64,000 nucleotides of DNA, from NCBI RefSeq assembly GCF_002095475.1, contig NZ_MLFR01000007.1, positions 62,001 to 126,000 of the forward strand. Reading direction: 5' to 3'. Shown here piece by piece: positions 12,283-22,572 of this stretch. The DNA is from Pantoea rwandensis. Lineage in GTDB: Bacteria > Pseudomonadota > Gammaproteobacteria > Enterobacterales > Enterobacteriaceae. The notes under the pieces are model-generated. The model saw only the letters and a program-made list of their open reading frames with translations, was not told the DNA's origin and did not search any database. Made by a program: the position numbers and the translations under genes. Position 1 is the stretch's first letter. Every line of letters starts with the position of its first letter.

Positions 12283-12857
12283 GTAAAAGCAGGCGTTGGA
12301 TGACGCTGATTCTGGCCTTGATCGCACTGATACTGATCGGCTGGAATCTCACCAACCAGGATGACAGCATAGCGCCGGTGGCAACCAATACCCAAGAGCC
12401 AACCTACACCAGCGAAAAATCCCATTCTGTGGTGTATAACCCCACGGGAGCGCTGGCATACCGGTTAGTCTCGGATAAAGTGACCTATTTCGCCGACGAT
12501 GAAATCAGCTGGTTCGAAAATCCAGTCGCAACCACTTATGATGAAAATAAAGTGCCGACCTGGACAATACGTGCTGATAAGGCAAAGTTGACTAAAGATC
12601 GTATGCTTTATCTTTACGGCCATGTTGAAGTGAATACGCTGACCCAAGATTCACAGCTTGAGCGCATCATTACCGATACTGCTCAGGTTAATCTGGTCAC
12701 CCAGGATGTGATGTCTGATGATCAGGTCACCCTATTTGGCCGCAGTTTTAACTCCACTGGTTTGAAGATGCGCGGCAATTTACGAACCAAAAATGCCCAG
12801 CTGCTTGAAAAGGTCAAAACTTCCTATGAAATTCAAAATGAACAAAAACAGCCTTAA
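12279..12857 (+). CDS. lptC: LPS export protein LptC
   Basis: A 192-residue bitopic inner-membrane protein with one N-terminal helix (WMTLILALIALILIGWNL) and a periplasmic beta-jellyroll that receives LPS from LptBFG and passes it to LptA. Sequence and length agree with enterobacterial LptC. The start overlaps kdsC, and its 3' end overlaps lptA by 32 bases. Confidence 0.95.
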   Translation: MSKSRRWMTLILALIALILIGWNLTNQDDSIAPVATNTQEPTYTSEKSHSVVYNPTGALAYRLVSDKVTYFADDEISWFENPVATTYDENKVPTWTIRADKAKLTKDRMLYLYGHVEVNTLTQDSQLERIITDTAQVNLVTQDVMSDDQVTLFGRSFNSTGLKMRGNLRTKNAQLLEKVKTSYEIQNEQKQP

Positions 12858-13380
12858 GCTGCTGCTGGTGAGCGCATTGCTGGCGACCAGTTTGCCAGCG
12901 CTGGCTTTAACGGGGGATTCAGACAAGCCCGTCAACATCGATTCTGTCAACCAGTCACTGGATCTGCAGGGCAACGTGGCCACCTTCACCGGCAACGTGA
13001 TCGTGACGCAAGGTTCGATCAAAATCACCGCCGATAAAGTGGTGGTGACCCGTCCTGGCGGCGACAGCAAAAAAACCATCGTAGATGCCTATGGCACACC
13101 TGCTACCTTCTATCAGATGCAGGATAACGGCAAACCCGTTCAGGGACATGCCTCGAAACTGCATTACGAACTGGCGAACGATTTTGTTGAACTGACCGGC
13201 AACGCCTTCATTCAGCAGTTGGACAGCAACATCAAAGGCGATCGCATCACCTATCTGGTTAAAGAGCAGAAGATGCAGGCTTACAGCCAGGGTGAGAGCA
13301 AGCGCGTCACCACCGTTCTGGTGCCATCGCAGCTGCAGGACAAAAACGGCTCACCTGCGAGCCCCAAAAAGAGTAATTGA
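12826..13380 (+). CDS. lptA: LPS transport periplasmic protein LptA
   Basis: A 184-residue periplasmic bridge protein of the Lpt system. It has a signal peptide ([20 protein letters not shown], cleaved after ALA) and the OstA-like beta-jellyroll ([19 protein letters not shown]). I start at 12826, which matches E. coli LptA; the frame is open 11 codons further upstream inside lptC. It is followed by lptB after 5 bp. Confidence 0.96.
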   Translation: MKFKMNKNSLKLLLVSALLATSLPALALTGDSDKPVNIDSVNQSLDLQGNVATFTGNVIVTQGSIKITADKVVVTRPGGDSKKTIVDAYGTPATFYQMQDNGKPVQGHASKLHYELANDFVELTGNAFIQQLDSNIKGDRITYLVKEQKMQAYSQGESKRVTTVLVPSQLQDKNGSPASPKKSN

Positions 13381-13385
13381 TCGCT

Positions 13386-14111
13386 ATGGCTACACTAATC
13401 GCTGAAAACCTGGCGAAAGCCTACAAAGGCCGCCGCGTGGTAGAAGATGTTAGCCTGCAGGTAAAATCAGGCGAAATTGTCGGCCTGCTTGGTCCGAACG
13501 GTGCCGGCAAAACTACCACGTTTTACATGGTGGTCGGTATTGTGCCGCGTGATGCCGGGCGTATCGTGATTGATGATGAAGACATCAGCATTCTGCCGCT
13601 GCACGCGCGAGCTCGTCGCGGCATTGGTTATCTGCCGCAGGAAGCCTCGATCTTCCGACGTCTGAGCGTCTTTGACAATCTCATGGCAGTGCTGCAGATA
13701 CGCGATGACTTAACGGAAGAACAACGTCAGGACCGCGCCAATGAACTGATGGAAGAGTTCCACATCGAACATCTTCGCGACAGCATGGGACAGGCACTCT
13801 CCGGTGGTGAACGCCGCCGTGTGGAAATTGCACGTGCGCTGGCTGCCAATCCAAAATTTATCCTGCTGGATGAGCCTTTTGCCGGCGTTGATCCGATATC
13901 CGTCATTGATATCAAGAAAATCATCGAACATCTGCGTGATAGCGGCCTCGGCGTGCTCATTACCGACCACAACGTGCGTGAAACCCTCGCCGTGTGCGAA
14001 CGTGCTTATATCGTTAGCCAGGGCCATCTGATAGCGCATGGAACGCCTGACGAAATTCTTGCAGATGAGCAGGTTAAGCGTGTTTATTTGGGTGAAGAGT
14101 TCAGACTCTGA
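13386..14111 (+). CDS. lptB: LPS export ABC transporter ATPase LptB
   Basis: A 241-residue ATPase that powers LPS extraction with LptFG. Walker A is [10 protein letters not shown], the signature [15 protein letters not shown] and Walker [15 protein letters not shown] start at 13386 ([19 protein letters not shown]), the family N-terminus; an ATT-linked ATG-like frame three codons upstream is less likely. It is followed by rpoN after 48 bp. Confidence 0.97.
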   Translation: MATLIAENLAKAYKGRRVVEDVSLQVKSGEIVGLLGPNGAGKTTTFYMVVGIVPRDAGRIVIDDEDISILPLHARARRGIGYLPQEASIFRRLSVFDNLMAVLQIRDDLTEEQRQDRANELMEEFHIEHLRDSMGQALSGGERRRVEIARALAANPKFILLDEPFAGVDPISVIDIKKIIEHLRDSGLGVLITDHNVRETLAVCERAYIVSQGHLIAHGTPDEILADEQVKRVYLGEEFRL

Positions 14112-14159
14112 TAAGGTGTCTGGATACCCGATAATTGCTCAGGACATTCTAGCCGGATT

Positions 14160-15593
14160 ATGAAGCAAGGTTTGCAACTCAGGTTCAGCCAACAGCTGGC
14201 GATGACCCCACAGTTGCAGCAGGCCATTCGTCTGCTGCAACTCTCTACGCTTGAACTCCAGCAGGAACTGCAACTGGCGCTGGAAAGTAATCCGCTGCTT
14301 GAGCAAACCGATCTGCATGAAGAAATCGATTCACGTGAGCATCAGGAGAGCGATTCGTTAGATACGCGCGAGGCACTCGAACAGAAAGATATGCCTGAAG
14401 AGCTTCCACTCGACGCCACCTGGGATGAAATCTACACCGCTGGCACGCCTTCTGGCACCGGTACCGATTACCAGGATGATGAGCTGCCGGTTTATCAGGG
14501 CGAAACCACGCAGTCACTTCAGGACTATCTGATGTGGCAAGTTGAGCTCACGCCGTTTACGGATACCGACCGCGCTATCGCCACCTCGATTGTTGATGCC
14601 ATCGACGATACCGGTTATCTCACGGTGTCGGTGCAAGACATTTGCGACAGTATTGGTGATGAAGAGCTAACGCTGGAAGAAGTTGAAGCGGTGTTAAAAC
14701 GCGTGCAGCGTTTCGACCCAGTGGGTGTCGGCGCACGTGACCTGCGCGATTGCTTACTGGTACAGCTTTCTCAATATGCCGCGGATGCACCCATGCTGGC
14801 AGAAGCGCGCCTGATCGTCAGTGAACATCTTGATCTGCTGGCCAACCACGATTTCCGCAGTCTGATGCGCGTCACACGTTTGAAAGAAGATGTGCTGAAA
14901 GATGCGATGCTGCTGATTCAGTCACTGGATCCCCGCCCGGGCCAGTCGATTAACACCAGTGAACCTGAATATGTCATTCCTGATGTGCTCGTGCGTAAGA
15001 ATGGCACTCGCTGGACGGTCGAACTCAACTCTGACAGCTTGCCTCGCCTGAAGATCAATCAGCATTATGCCGCGATGGGCGGATCGGCGCGTAACGACAG
15101 CGATAGCCAGTTCATTCGCAGCAACTTGCAGGAAGCCAAGTGGCTGATTAAAAGTCTCGAGAGCCGCAATGACACACTGCTTAAAGTGACACGCTGCATT
15201 GTTGAACAGCAGCAGGCGTTCTTTGAACAGGGTGAGGAGTATATGCGGCCCATGGTGCTGGCAGATATCGCGCAGGCTGTCGATATGCATGAATCCACTA
15301 TATCCCGCGTGACCACCCAAAAATATCTACACAGCCCGCGCGGCATTTTTGAACTTAAGTATTTTTTCTCCAGCCACGTCAGCACCGAAGGGGGTGGCGA
15401 AGCTTCCTCCACGGCGATTCGTGCGCTGGTGAAAAAATTGATCTCTGCGGAAAACCCCGCAAAACCCTTGAGCGACAGCAAACTCACCACCATGTTATCC
15501 GATCAGGGCATTATGGTGGCGCGCCGTACCGTTGCTAAATATCGCGAGTCTTTGTCTATACCGCCATCGAATCAGCGCAAGCAGCTGATTTGA
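14160..15593 (+). CDS. rpoN: RNA polymerase sigma-54 factor
   Basis: A 477-residue sigma-54. Region I is glutamine-rich ([20 protein letters not shown]), region II acidic, the core-binding domain follows, and the C-terminus has the HTH ([13 protein letters not shown]) and the RpoN box [12 protein letters not shown]. It directs nitrogen and other enhancer-dependent promoters. It heads the conserved rpoN-hpf-ptsN-rapZ-ptsO group. Confidence 0.98.
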   Translation: MKQGLQLRFSQQLAMTPQLQQAIRLLQLSTLELQQELQLALESNPLLEQTDLHEEIDSREHQESDSLDTREALEQKDMPEELPLDATWDEIYTAGTPSGTGTDYQDDELPVYQGETTQSLQDYLMWQVELTPFTDTDRAIATSIVDAIDDTGYLTVSVQDICDSIGDEELTLEEVEAVLKRVQRFDPVGVGARDLRDCLLVQLSQYAADAPMLAEARLIVSEHLDLLANHDFRSLMRVTRLKEDVLKDAMLLIQSLDPRPGQSINTSEPEYVIPDVLVRKNGTRWTVELNSDSLPRLKINQHYAAMGGSARNDSDSQFIRSNLQEAKWLIKSLESRNDTLLKVTRCIVEQQQAFFEQGEEYMRPMVLADIAQAVDMHESTISRVTTQKYLHSPRGIFELKYFFSSHVSTEGGGEASSTAIRALVKKLISAENPAKPLSDSKLTTMLSDQGIMVARRTVAKYRESLSIPPSNQRKQLI

Positions 15594-15614
15594 CCGAATG
15601 AAGAAGGAAGACCT

Positions 15615-15902
15615 ATGCAGCTAAACCTCACCGGACTTAATGTTGAGATAACCGAACCACTGCGTGAATTTGTAAAGAGCAAATTTGCCAAACTGGAACA
15701 CTACTTTGATCGTATCAATCAGGTTTATATTGTTCTGAAAGTGGAAAAGGTCACGCAGATTGCGGACGCAACACTGCACGTCAACGGCGGGGAGCTGCAC
15801 GCCACATCGGAAGCGGAAGACATGTACGCGGCCATCGACGGGTTAATCGACAAGCTTTCCCGTCAACTGACCAAACACAAAGACAAATTGAACAAACACT
15901 AA
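15615..15902 (+). CDS. hpf: Ribosome hibernation promoting factor HPF (short form)
   Basis: A 95-residue short HPF that, with RMF, forms inactive 100S ribosomes in stationary phase. The fold starts MQLNLTGLNVEITEPLREFVK, and the protein ends in the basic KHKDKLNKH tail. It has an AAGAAGGAAG ribosome-binding site and lies 21 bp after rpoN. Confidence 0.96.
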   Translation: MQLNLTGLNVEITEPLREFVKSKFAKLEHYFDRINQVYIVLKVEKVTQIADATLHVNGGELHATSEAEDMYAAIDGLIDKLSRQLTKHKDKLNKH

Positions 15903-15950
15903 CCTTCATGCTTGCAGAGTGCCAATCGGTTTGGCACTCAGAGCACAAAT

Positions 15951-15973
15951 GGGGCGGGCTGACCGCCCCGTTT
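15951..15973 (+). terminator. Terminator-like hairpin between hpf and ptsN
   Basis: A 7-bp GC stem (GGGGCGG/CCGCCCC) followed by GTTTTG. A second hairpin (GAGTGCCAA/TTGGCACTC, 15917-15939) lies just before it. Together they could attenuate transcription into ptsN. Confidence 0.65.
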
Positions 15974-16061
15974 TGTCATCTGCGCAAGCGCCAACGGGGA
16001 ACTCGCCATGGCAGTACAAATGGCGTTAACCTTGCGGCTATGTGAACTCGCAAGTGAAACG

Positions 16062-16547
16062 ATGATGAACAACGATCTGACACTGGAATTGAGCTCGGTC
16101 CTCTCACTGGACTGTACCCGTAGCGGCGTGCACTGCCAGAGTAAAAAACGCGCGCTGGAAATTATCAGCGAGCTGGCAGCAAAGCAGCTCAATCTGCCGC
16201 ACCAGACGCTTTTCGAAGCTATCCTGACCCGTGAGCGCATGGGCAGTACCGGCATTGGAAACGGCATTGCTATCCCTCATGGCAAGCTGGAGGAGGATAC
16301 GCTGCGTGCTGTGGGCGTGTTTATCAGCCTCGATCAGCCTATCGCCTTTGATGCAGTGGATAACCAGCCGGTTGACCTGCTGTTTGCGCTACTGGTTCCT
16401 GCTGACCAGTGTAAAACCCATTTGCATACGCTGTCGCTGGTGGCTAAACGTTTGGCGGATAAAACCGTCTGTCGCCGTTTACGCGCAGCACAGAGTGATG
16501 AAGAGCTCTATGCCATTATCACAGAAGCTCAGGAAGAACACTCTTAA
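16062..16547 (+). CDS. ptsN: Nitrogen PTS enzyme IIA(Ntr)
   Basis: A 161-residue PTS EIIA type-2 domain protein, phosphorylated by NPr on His73 in GIAIPHGKLE. It regulates potassium transport, phosphate response and other targets instead of moving sugar. I start at 16062 (MMNNDLTLELSSVL), which matches E. coli PtsN within two residues; the frame is open upstream to 16008 without family similarity. No strong Shine-Dalgarno is seen. Confidence 0.94.
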   Translation: MMNNDLTLELSSVLSLDCTRSGVHCQSKKRALEIISELAAKQLNLPHQTLFEAILTRERMGSTGIGNGIAIPHGKLEEDTLRAVGVFISLDQPIAFDAVDNQPVDLLFALLVPADQCKTHLHTLSLVAKRLADKTVCRRLRAAQSDEELYAIITEAQEEHS

Positions 16548-16599
16548 GCGACAGTCACTTTTATCGGTTAAATCGCCGATTTAAAACGGGAGAAATGTG

Positions 16600-17454
16600 A
16601 TGGTGCTGATGATCGTTAGCGGTCGGTCAGGCTCAGGAAAGTCAGTCGCGCTGCGTGCCCTGGAAGATATGGGGTTTTACTGTGTCGATAACCTGCCGGT
16701 GGTGCTGCTACCGGAGTTGGCGAACACCTTAACCGAACGCAATATCTCGGCGGCTGTCAGCATTGATGTGCGCAACATGCCGGAGTCACCGGAAGTGTTT
16801 GAGACTGCATTGAACAATCTGCCCGATTCGTTCTCACCGCAGTTACTGTTCCTGGATGCCGATCGCAATACACTGATCCGCCGGTACAGTGACACACGCC
16901 GCCTGCACCCGCTCTCCAGTAAGAATTTGTCGCTGGAAAGTGCCATTGATGAAGAGAACGACCTGCTGGAGCCACTGCGCTCACGTGCCGATCTGATTAT
17001 CGATACGTCCGAGATGTCGGTTCACGAACTGGCTGAGATGCTGCGCACGCGGCTATTGGGTAAACGCGAACGTGAATTGACCATGGTGTTTGAATCTTTT
17101 GGTTTCAAACATGGTATCCCCATTGATGCTGACTACGTTTTCGATGTTCGCTTCCTGCCTAACCCGCATTGGGACCCGAAGCTGCGTCCAATGACCGGTC
17201 TGGATAGACCTGTCGCCGCGTTCCTTGATCGCCATACTGAAGTGCATAACTTCATCTATCAAACGCGCAGCTATCTGGAATTGTGGCTGCCGATGTTGGA
17301 AACCAATAACCGTAGCTACCTGACCGTCGCGATAGGCTGTACTGGTGGTAAACATCGTTCTGTGTATATCGCAGAACAGCTGGCAGATTACTTTCGCTCG
17401 CGTGGCAAAAATGTGCAGTCTCGTCACCGGACTCTGGAAAAACGCAAATCATGA
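16600..17454 (+). CDS. rapZ: RNase adapter protein RapZ
   Basis: A 284-residue protein that binds the small RNA GlmZ and guides RNase E to it, setting GlmS and amino-sugar levels. It has the N-terminal P-loop GRSGSGKS and the C-terminal RNA-binding domain with [14 protein letters not shown] and the basic tail [18 protein letters not shown] start at ATG 16600 after GGGAG; a GTG one codon upstream is less likely. It overlaps ptsO by four bases. Confidence 0.97.
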   Translation: MVLMIVSGRSGSGKSVALRALEDMGFYCVDNLPVVLLPELANTLTERNISAAVSIDVRNMPESPEVFETALNNLPDSFSPQLLFLDADRNTLIRRYSDTRRLHPLSSKNLSLESAIDEENDLLEPLRSRADLIIDTSEMSVHELAEMLRTRLLGKRERELTMVFESFGFKHGIPIDADYVFDVRFLPNPHWDPKLRPMTGLDRPVAAFLDRHTEVHNFIYQTRSYLELWLPMLETNNRSYLTVAIGCTGGKHRSVYIAEQLADYFRSRGKNVQSRHRTLEKRKS

Positions 17455-17723
17455 CCGTGAAACAAACCGTTGAGATTCGTAATAAGCTGGGAATGCACGC
17501 CCGCCCGGCGATGAAGCTATTCGAATTAGTGCAGAGTTTTGATGCAGAAGTCCTGTTGCGTAATGAGGCGGGCACTGAAGCCGAAGCCAGCAGCGTAATA
17601 GCACTCCTGATGCTCGACTCAGCGAAAGGCGGTCATATTGAGATTGAAGCCAGCGGCCCGCAGGAAGTGCAGGCGCTGGCAGCCGTCATCGAACTGTTTG
17701 AAGCCGGTTTTGACGAAGATTAA
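17451..17723 (+). CDS. ptsO: Phosphocarrier protein NPr
   Basis: A 90-residue HPr-like protein with the phosphorylated His16 in [13 protein letters not shown]. It passes phosphate from EI(Ntr) to PtsN. The start overlaps the rapZ stop (ATGA). It ends the rpoN group and converges with mtgA eight bases later; E. coli has yrbL here, which is absent. Confidence 0.96.
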   Translation: MTVKQTVEIRNKLGMHARPAMKLFELVQSFDAEVLLRNEAGTEAEASSVIALLMLDSAKGGHIEIEASGPQEVQALAAVIELFEAGFDED

Positions 17724-17730
17724 CATCGCG

Positions 17731-18453
17731 TCAGTGCAGCTTATAGCGCGCCAGAAAGCTCTCGCCTCCTAACTGCCGCATCTGCCGCATGATCCATTGC
17801 TGGCGCATACGGACATAGCCTGAAGGTGCATCCGCGCGGAAGCGGATCGGATTGGGTAAGACCGCCGCCAGCAACGCGGCTTCTGAAATGGACAGACGAC
17901 TGGCCGGTTTGTGGAAGTAGCGCTGCGAGGCCTCCTCGACGCCAAACACGCCATTGCCGAACTCCGCGACATTGAGATACACCGTCAAAATACGCCGCTT
18001 AGTCCAGACAGTTTCAATCCCTACGGTCAGCCCCGCTTCTAAGCCCTTACGAACCCAACTACGGCCATCCCACAAAAACACATTCTTAGCCGTCTGCTGC
18101 GAAAGCGTTGACGCACCTCGCATACGTTCAGAGCCATCATTATCCAGAACCTGTTGGATCGCATCCACATCGAAGCCCCAATGCTCCGGGAATTTTTGAT
18201 CTTCGGAGGCAATCACCGCCAACGCCATCCAGGGTGAGATGTCATCCATGGCGACCCAATCAGAATGGGCCACATAGTCAAAACGGCCGCTTAACCAAGC
18301 GCCAAGCTGACGCTCCACCATCACGGCTGAAAATGGTACCGGTATAAAAGCAAAAATAACAATGCCAGCCAACCAGATGCCGAGCCACGCCAGCAGAACT
18401 TTAGCCATTAGCACTTTAATGCGCTGCCCCAGTTTCCCTTTACTCTTACTCAT
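17731..18453 (-). CDS. mtgA: Monofunctional peptidoglycan glycosyltransferase
   Basis: A 240-residue GT51 enzyme anchored by one N-terminal helix ([20 protein letters not shown]). The catalytic stretch [15 protein letters not shown] and the [13 protein letters not shown] motif are present. It polymerises lipid II glycan strands at the division site. It is convergent with ptsO; upstream lies a gene-poor stretch instead of elbB. Confidence 0.96.
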   Translation of the reverse strand: MSKSKGKLGQRIKVLMAKVLLAWLGIWLAGIVIFAFIPVPFSAVMVERQLGAWLSGRFDYVAHSDWVAMDDISPWMALAVIASEDQKFPEHWGFDVDAIQQVLDNDGSERMRGASTLSQQTAKNVFLWDGRSWVRKGLEAGLTVGIETVWTKRRILTVYLNVAEFGNGVFGVEEASQRYFHKPASRLSISEAALLAAVLPNPIRFRADAPSGYVRMRQQWIMRQMRQLGGESFLARYKLH

Positions 18454-19219
18454 GCAATGTTCTCTTACCTGTTCCCCGGATTAATCAATCACTCAGGTCA
18501 TGAATTCATATATGTGCGATTCAAGCTAAAACTTTATCGCTCATCGCCCATCAGAGGATTAAAAATTCATTGCCTGCGCAATCATCGTTCCTCTATTAGA
18601 GCCAATCACATCAAGCACTTCCACTATTAAGGAATCGGTTCCATGGTGAAAAACCCAACATAACCCTTACACAAGGACACTTCACTCAACGTGATACATA
18701 TCACATTTAAACTTTCATGTTATTTAACAATAAACTTTCACAGCATCTGAAGATGTTCATTAATAAGCGAGGCCATTCTAAAAAATATGGCTAAAATCGC
18801 ATCACCTGTCCTAGGATCATCCACTTACATGGTAAAGGGTTTCACCACATTTTTGGTTTACATCATCGCGCTAAACCTTGATCTGGAACTTTCTACAGAG
18901 GGTTTCCAAAACGTTTTGGATAACCTGCACTCAACACCTTAATTACTCACTAATATCAGCACGTTAAGCTTACTTAACAGCGATTTTTTAGCGGAATCAG
19001 ATTTTAACCCCTGGCCGCCGACGTTTCCGGCTTCAGCCTGAAGGAAATCCAGGCAAAAAGCAGAACAATTGGTCAAAAATAGTGCAATACGGCAAAGAAA
19101 TTAATTCCTTACTTGACTGTGTCATCAAATTAATGTTTTCTGTATTTAAACGCTGCTCAACATCACACAATTTAATGAATCTTGTCACAAGCGTTGGCGA
19201 ATTTGTTAAGGTGATTTTG
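18454..19219. other. Gene-free region upstream of mtgA and ArcZ
   Basis: About 770 bp of AT-rich sequence with no convincing coding frame on either strand. It must hold the mtgA promoter at one end and the ArcZ promoter at the other. E. coli has elbB in this interval; I see no remnant of it. Confidence 0.6.
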
Positions 19220-19220
19220 A

Positions 19221-19341
19221 AGCGTTAACCAATACCAAACTGTTGCTGGTTCACTCGAACTCAAACGATAGCAGCAGTACCCATTTCCCTGGTGTTGGCG
19301 CAGTATTCGCGCACCCCAGTTTCGACTGGGGTCATTTTTTT
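19221..19341 (+). ncRNA. arcZ: Hfq-dependent small RNA ArcZ
   Basis: The segment 19283-19334 closely matches the processed, seed-bearing 3' part of ArcZ as I know it from E. coli (GGTGTTGGCGCAGTATTCGC at 19291-19310). It ends in a perfect 8-bp stem ACCCCAGT/ACTGGGGT with a TTCG loop and seven T (19335-19341), a classic sRNA terminator. It lies next to arcB, transcribed away from it on the other strand, as in E. coli. The 5' end is estimated from the usual length of about 121 nt. ArcZ activates rpoS and represses arcB and motility genes in known species. Confidence 0.9.
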
Positions 19342-19349
19342 CTAGCGTC

Positions 19350-21686
19350 CTACGATTTTTCCCGCTGAGCTACCCATTCGCGTAACACGTTAACTTCATG
19401 TTGCCACTCATGTTTTAATTCGTCGATCCACTCCTGCACATTGTCCCACCATGCGGGGAGTTCCGGTGACTGAATCTGTTTCGCCAGCTTCTGCAAATGT
19501 AGCAGACCCACAGAGCCCGCTGCGCCTTTGATCTTATGCCCTTCTTCCGCAATGCCTTTCTGATCGCGCGCCATCATGTTGGAATCAAGCACATCAAGAT
19601 AGCCCGGCATCATCTGCTCAAACATCGTCAGGCTTTGTGTAATCAATCCTGGACCGACCAATTCAATATATTGCTCCAGCATCTCCACATCGAGCAGCGT
19701 GCGAGAGTGCTCTGATGAGCTGGGCAGGATGGACTCCGCGGTTTCGCTCTGGTAATCCCAGAATTTTTTGATTATCGCGGTCAGCGCCGGCACTGCCAGT
19801 GGTTTACTCAACACATCATCCATGCCTGCATCGAGATACTCTTTTTTATCTTTCAGCACATTGGCAGTCAGCGCCACCAGCGGCGGTAATGTGATACCCG
19901 CATGCTGTTGATGTATGGCTCGCGACACATCCAGCCCAGTCATATCCGGCAGTTGGATATCGAGCAGCACCAGGTCAAACTCTTGTGGGTCAAACATGGC
20001 CAGCGCCTCACTGCCAGTCATCGCCACTTCCACGCTGCATCCCAGTTTCTCCAGTACGGAACGAGCGACAATGACGTTCAGCTCGATATCTTCGACCAGC
20101 AGCACGTGCAGCGCGGGTAACGGCATGTTGTCATCAAGATTCTCATCTTCAACTTCGTCCGCCACACGGGGAGCTTTAATCTCCACGGCGAAACACGAGC
20201 CCTGCCCCGGCGCGCTGCTGACGCTGATATCGCCGCCCATCGCTTGCGCTAACCGGCGCGAAACCGCCAAACCAATCCCGGTACCCGTCGCCGGTTTTCC
20301 ACCCTGCTGATCTTTCACCTGGTAATACATCGCGAAGATCTTATCCTGCTCATCCTTAGGGATACCCATACCCGAATCCTGCACTTCAAAGTGCAGCGTT
20401 TCGTCCTCGTGATAAGCAACTCGCACGATGATTTCACCCTGCTGGGTGAATTTCACTGCGTTGCCGATCAGGTTCCATAAAATCTGACGCAAACGAGTCC
20501 CATCCGCCGAAATCATATGCGGCAATGGCAGTTCCGGCGCCATCACGAACTTCAGCCCTTTCGGTTGTGCCAGCAGGCCTGACAAATTCTCGAGATCCGC
20601 CAGGAAACCGGTGAAATCGAGCGGTTGGTTATCGAGTTGCACTTTGCGACGCTCGATTTTGTCCACTTCAATCACATCATTGAAAATATTGCCCAACGTG
20701 ATGGCGGAGACATGAATGGTTTTCAGGTATTTCAGCTGTTCTTGATTAAGATCGGTATCCAGCAGAATGCGGCTCAAGCCGACAATGCCATTTAGCGGCG
20801 TACGCAGCTCGTGGCTGATAGTTGAGATAAAGGTGGTTTTCTCACGGCTGGCGTTCTCTAGCGCGTCCTGATAGCGCTTACGCTCGGTAATATCGCGTCC
20901 AAAGCCCATCAGGCCACTGCGTTTGCCCACGCGGTCGTAATACGGCACTTTGCGGATTTCAAAACAGGCTTTACGCCCGTCGGGGTATTGCAGCCACTGT
21001 TCATAAGTCAGCGAGACGTTGTGACGGAACACCTTCTCATCAGTCTCCAGCACTTTAGTCGCGGCATCCTCATCGTAGATATCACGGGGTGTGAGACCAA
21101 TCAGCTGCTTCTCACTCATGCCGGTCAACAATTCCATGGCGCGGTTACAGCCCGAGAACTGTTTATCGATATTGCGGTAGAAAACCAAATCCGGGGAGGC
21201 ATCGAGGAAAGAACGCAGGAAGGAAGATTGTTGTTCCAGCTCGATCTGCGCCTGTTCGCGGCGTGCCATCTCTTCGCGCAGCTTATCCATCACCTGTTCG
21301 CGCGCCTGTTCCGCTTTTATACGGTCGTTAATCTCTTGATTAAGCTGAGCGATAGTTTCCTTCATCTGTTGGTTGAGCTCGAGGTCGCGGGTACGCATTT
21401 CCTCCAGCTTATCCACCAACTTCGACAGCCGCTGACGCGACTCTTCTAATTGATCCACGACCACGGAGAGAAAATAGACCGCCCAAGGGGTAATCAACAG
21501 ACCGAAAAATATCGAACGTACGACGTCAATGCTTTCTACATGGCCGCGCAACACCATAGTGACCGCCATCTGCACGACCATCGCCAGCACCACCAGTGCC
21601 GAGGCCAGCAAAAGCGAAAAACGCACCAGCCCCAGTTTGACCATCAAATCAACGTAGTACTGCGCTAAAAGACGAATCTGCTTCAT
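19350..21686 (-). CDS. arcB: Aerobic respiration control sensor kinase ArcB
   Basis: A 778-residue tripartite hybrid kinase. Order: two N-terminal helices, linker coiled coil (residues about 80-150), PAS domain (SFLDASPDLVFYRN), kinase with H-box FISTISHELRTPLNG, receiver domain with LVLLDIQLPDM, and HPt domain with EGHKIKGAAGSVGL. It phosphorylates ArcA under low oxygen through quinone sensing. I start at 21686 (MKQIRLLAQYYVDLMVKLG), the exact E. coli N-terminus; the frame is open 31 codons further upstream. ArcZ lies just past its 3' end. Confidence 0.97.
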   Translation of the reverse strand: MKQIRLLAQYYVDLMVKLGLVRFSLLLASALVVLAMVVQMAVTMVLRGHVESIDVVRSIFFGLLITPWAVYFLSVVVDQLEESRQRLSKLVDKLEEMRTRDLELNQQMKETIAQLNQEINDRIKAEQAREQVMDKLREEMARREQAQIELEQQSSFLRSFLDASPDLVFYRNIDKQFSGCNRAMELLTGMSEKQLIGLTPRDIYDEDAATKVLETDEKVFRHNVSLTYEQWLQYPDGRKACFEIRKVPYYDRVGKRSGLMGFGRDITERKRYQDALENASREKTTFISTISHELRTPLNGIVGLSRILLDTDLNQEQLKYLKTIHVSAITLGNIFNDVIEVDKIERRKVQLDNQPLDFTGFLADLENLSGLLAQPKGLKFVMAPELPLPHMISADGTRLRQILWNLIGNAVKFTQQGEIIVRVAYHEDETLHFEVQDSGMGIPKDEQDKIFAMYYQVKDQQGGKPATGTGIGLAVSRRLAQAMGGDISVSSAPGQGSCFAVEIKAPRVADEVEDENLDDNMPLPALHVLLVEDIELNVIVARSVLEKLGCSVEVAMTGSEALAMFDPQEFDLVLLDIQLPDMTGLDVSRAIHQQHAGITLPPLVALTANVLKDKKEYLDAGMDDVLSKPLAVPALTAIIKKFWDYQSETAESILPSSSEHSRTLLDVEMLEQYIELVGPGLITQSLTMFEQMMPGYLDVLDSNMMARDQKGIAEEGHKIKGAAGSVGLLHLQKLAKQIQSPELPAWWDNVQEWIDELKHEWQHEVNVLREWVAQREKS

Positions 21687-22572
21687 GTCGAACTCCCTGA
21701 ACGAAATCTGCCCCATGATAGCGTAATTATCGCCGTACTGCGCCGCTTCACCACGTACAGTCGCGCGGATGTGCCTCATTATGGTGCATCACAAGACTAT
21801 TTCGCCGACGTTCGCGTCTATATGCCTAAAGCGCTTGACTAATTCTGCCAACTGAATAATCTGGAGGGCCGTGCTTTTGCGGCCCTTTCATGACATCCCG
21901 TGCTATTCAGCATTCCGGCAGCCATTTAGCCTAATGGTTGCGTTTCGTTATTGCATATCCATTCAACTTTAGTGATGTTTTAATCACGCAAACCCTGATT
22001 AATTTTACTAATAACAGACCTATTTTGATTCAAATATGACGCCATAAGAAAAACAGATACATGCTGTGCATGAAACGGCGTCAACAGAATTTTATGCTGA
22101 TAGAGTTGAGTTATTCAGCATTGTTTGGATATATGAGGCCCACCTCACAGTGAGACGGCTCACACTTCATAGGGGAATCAGAATCCTCAGATTGACAGTT
22201 ATTTACGTAATAAATTGTTCATAATCATAGAGTTGAACTGCAAAAAAGCACATTACCCGCAATAAAGCTGGCTATTTGACCTGAGTTCGCTTTCCCGATA
22301 AGTTGGAATTCCGCTGGATGCTTTCCAGTCGGGACTGTGTCTCGGCATATCTATGCAGCAAGAAACTCCCTCTGGATGCAAGTTATCTCCCGTAAGAGAC
22401 CGGAAGTAAGAGCAGCTTATCAAGGACGTGAAATTTATCTCTTGAGAGCCTTTGCTCGGTATTGCGACGTCCGCGTTTAGCGCGGCGAAAACGAATTTGA
22501 TACAGCACGCAGCCTGTGCTCTGTGCTTGAAATAATGCAGGTAATGTCAAAAGCAGTTTAAGGAGACCCTCA
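21687..22572. other. Long gene-free region between arcB and the glutamate synthase-like operon
   Basis: About 890 bp, AT-rich from 21900 to 22260, with no convincing gene. It includes a hairpin GGGCCG/CGGCCC at about 21866-21886. It should contain the divergent promoters for arcB and the glutamate synthase-like gene. E. coli has yhcC here, which is missing. I could not identify a specific binding site. Confidence 0.5.

Noticed and set aside
21669..21840. Open plus-strand frame ending RVYMPKALD, followed by a hairpin at 21866
   Set aside because: It has no start codon, overlaps the arcB start and matches nothing I know; taken as chance.
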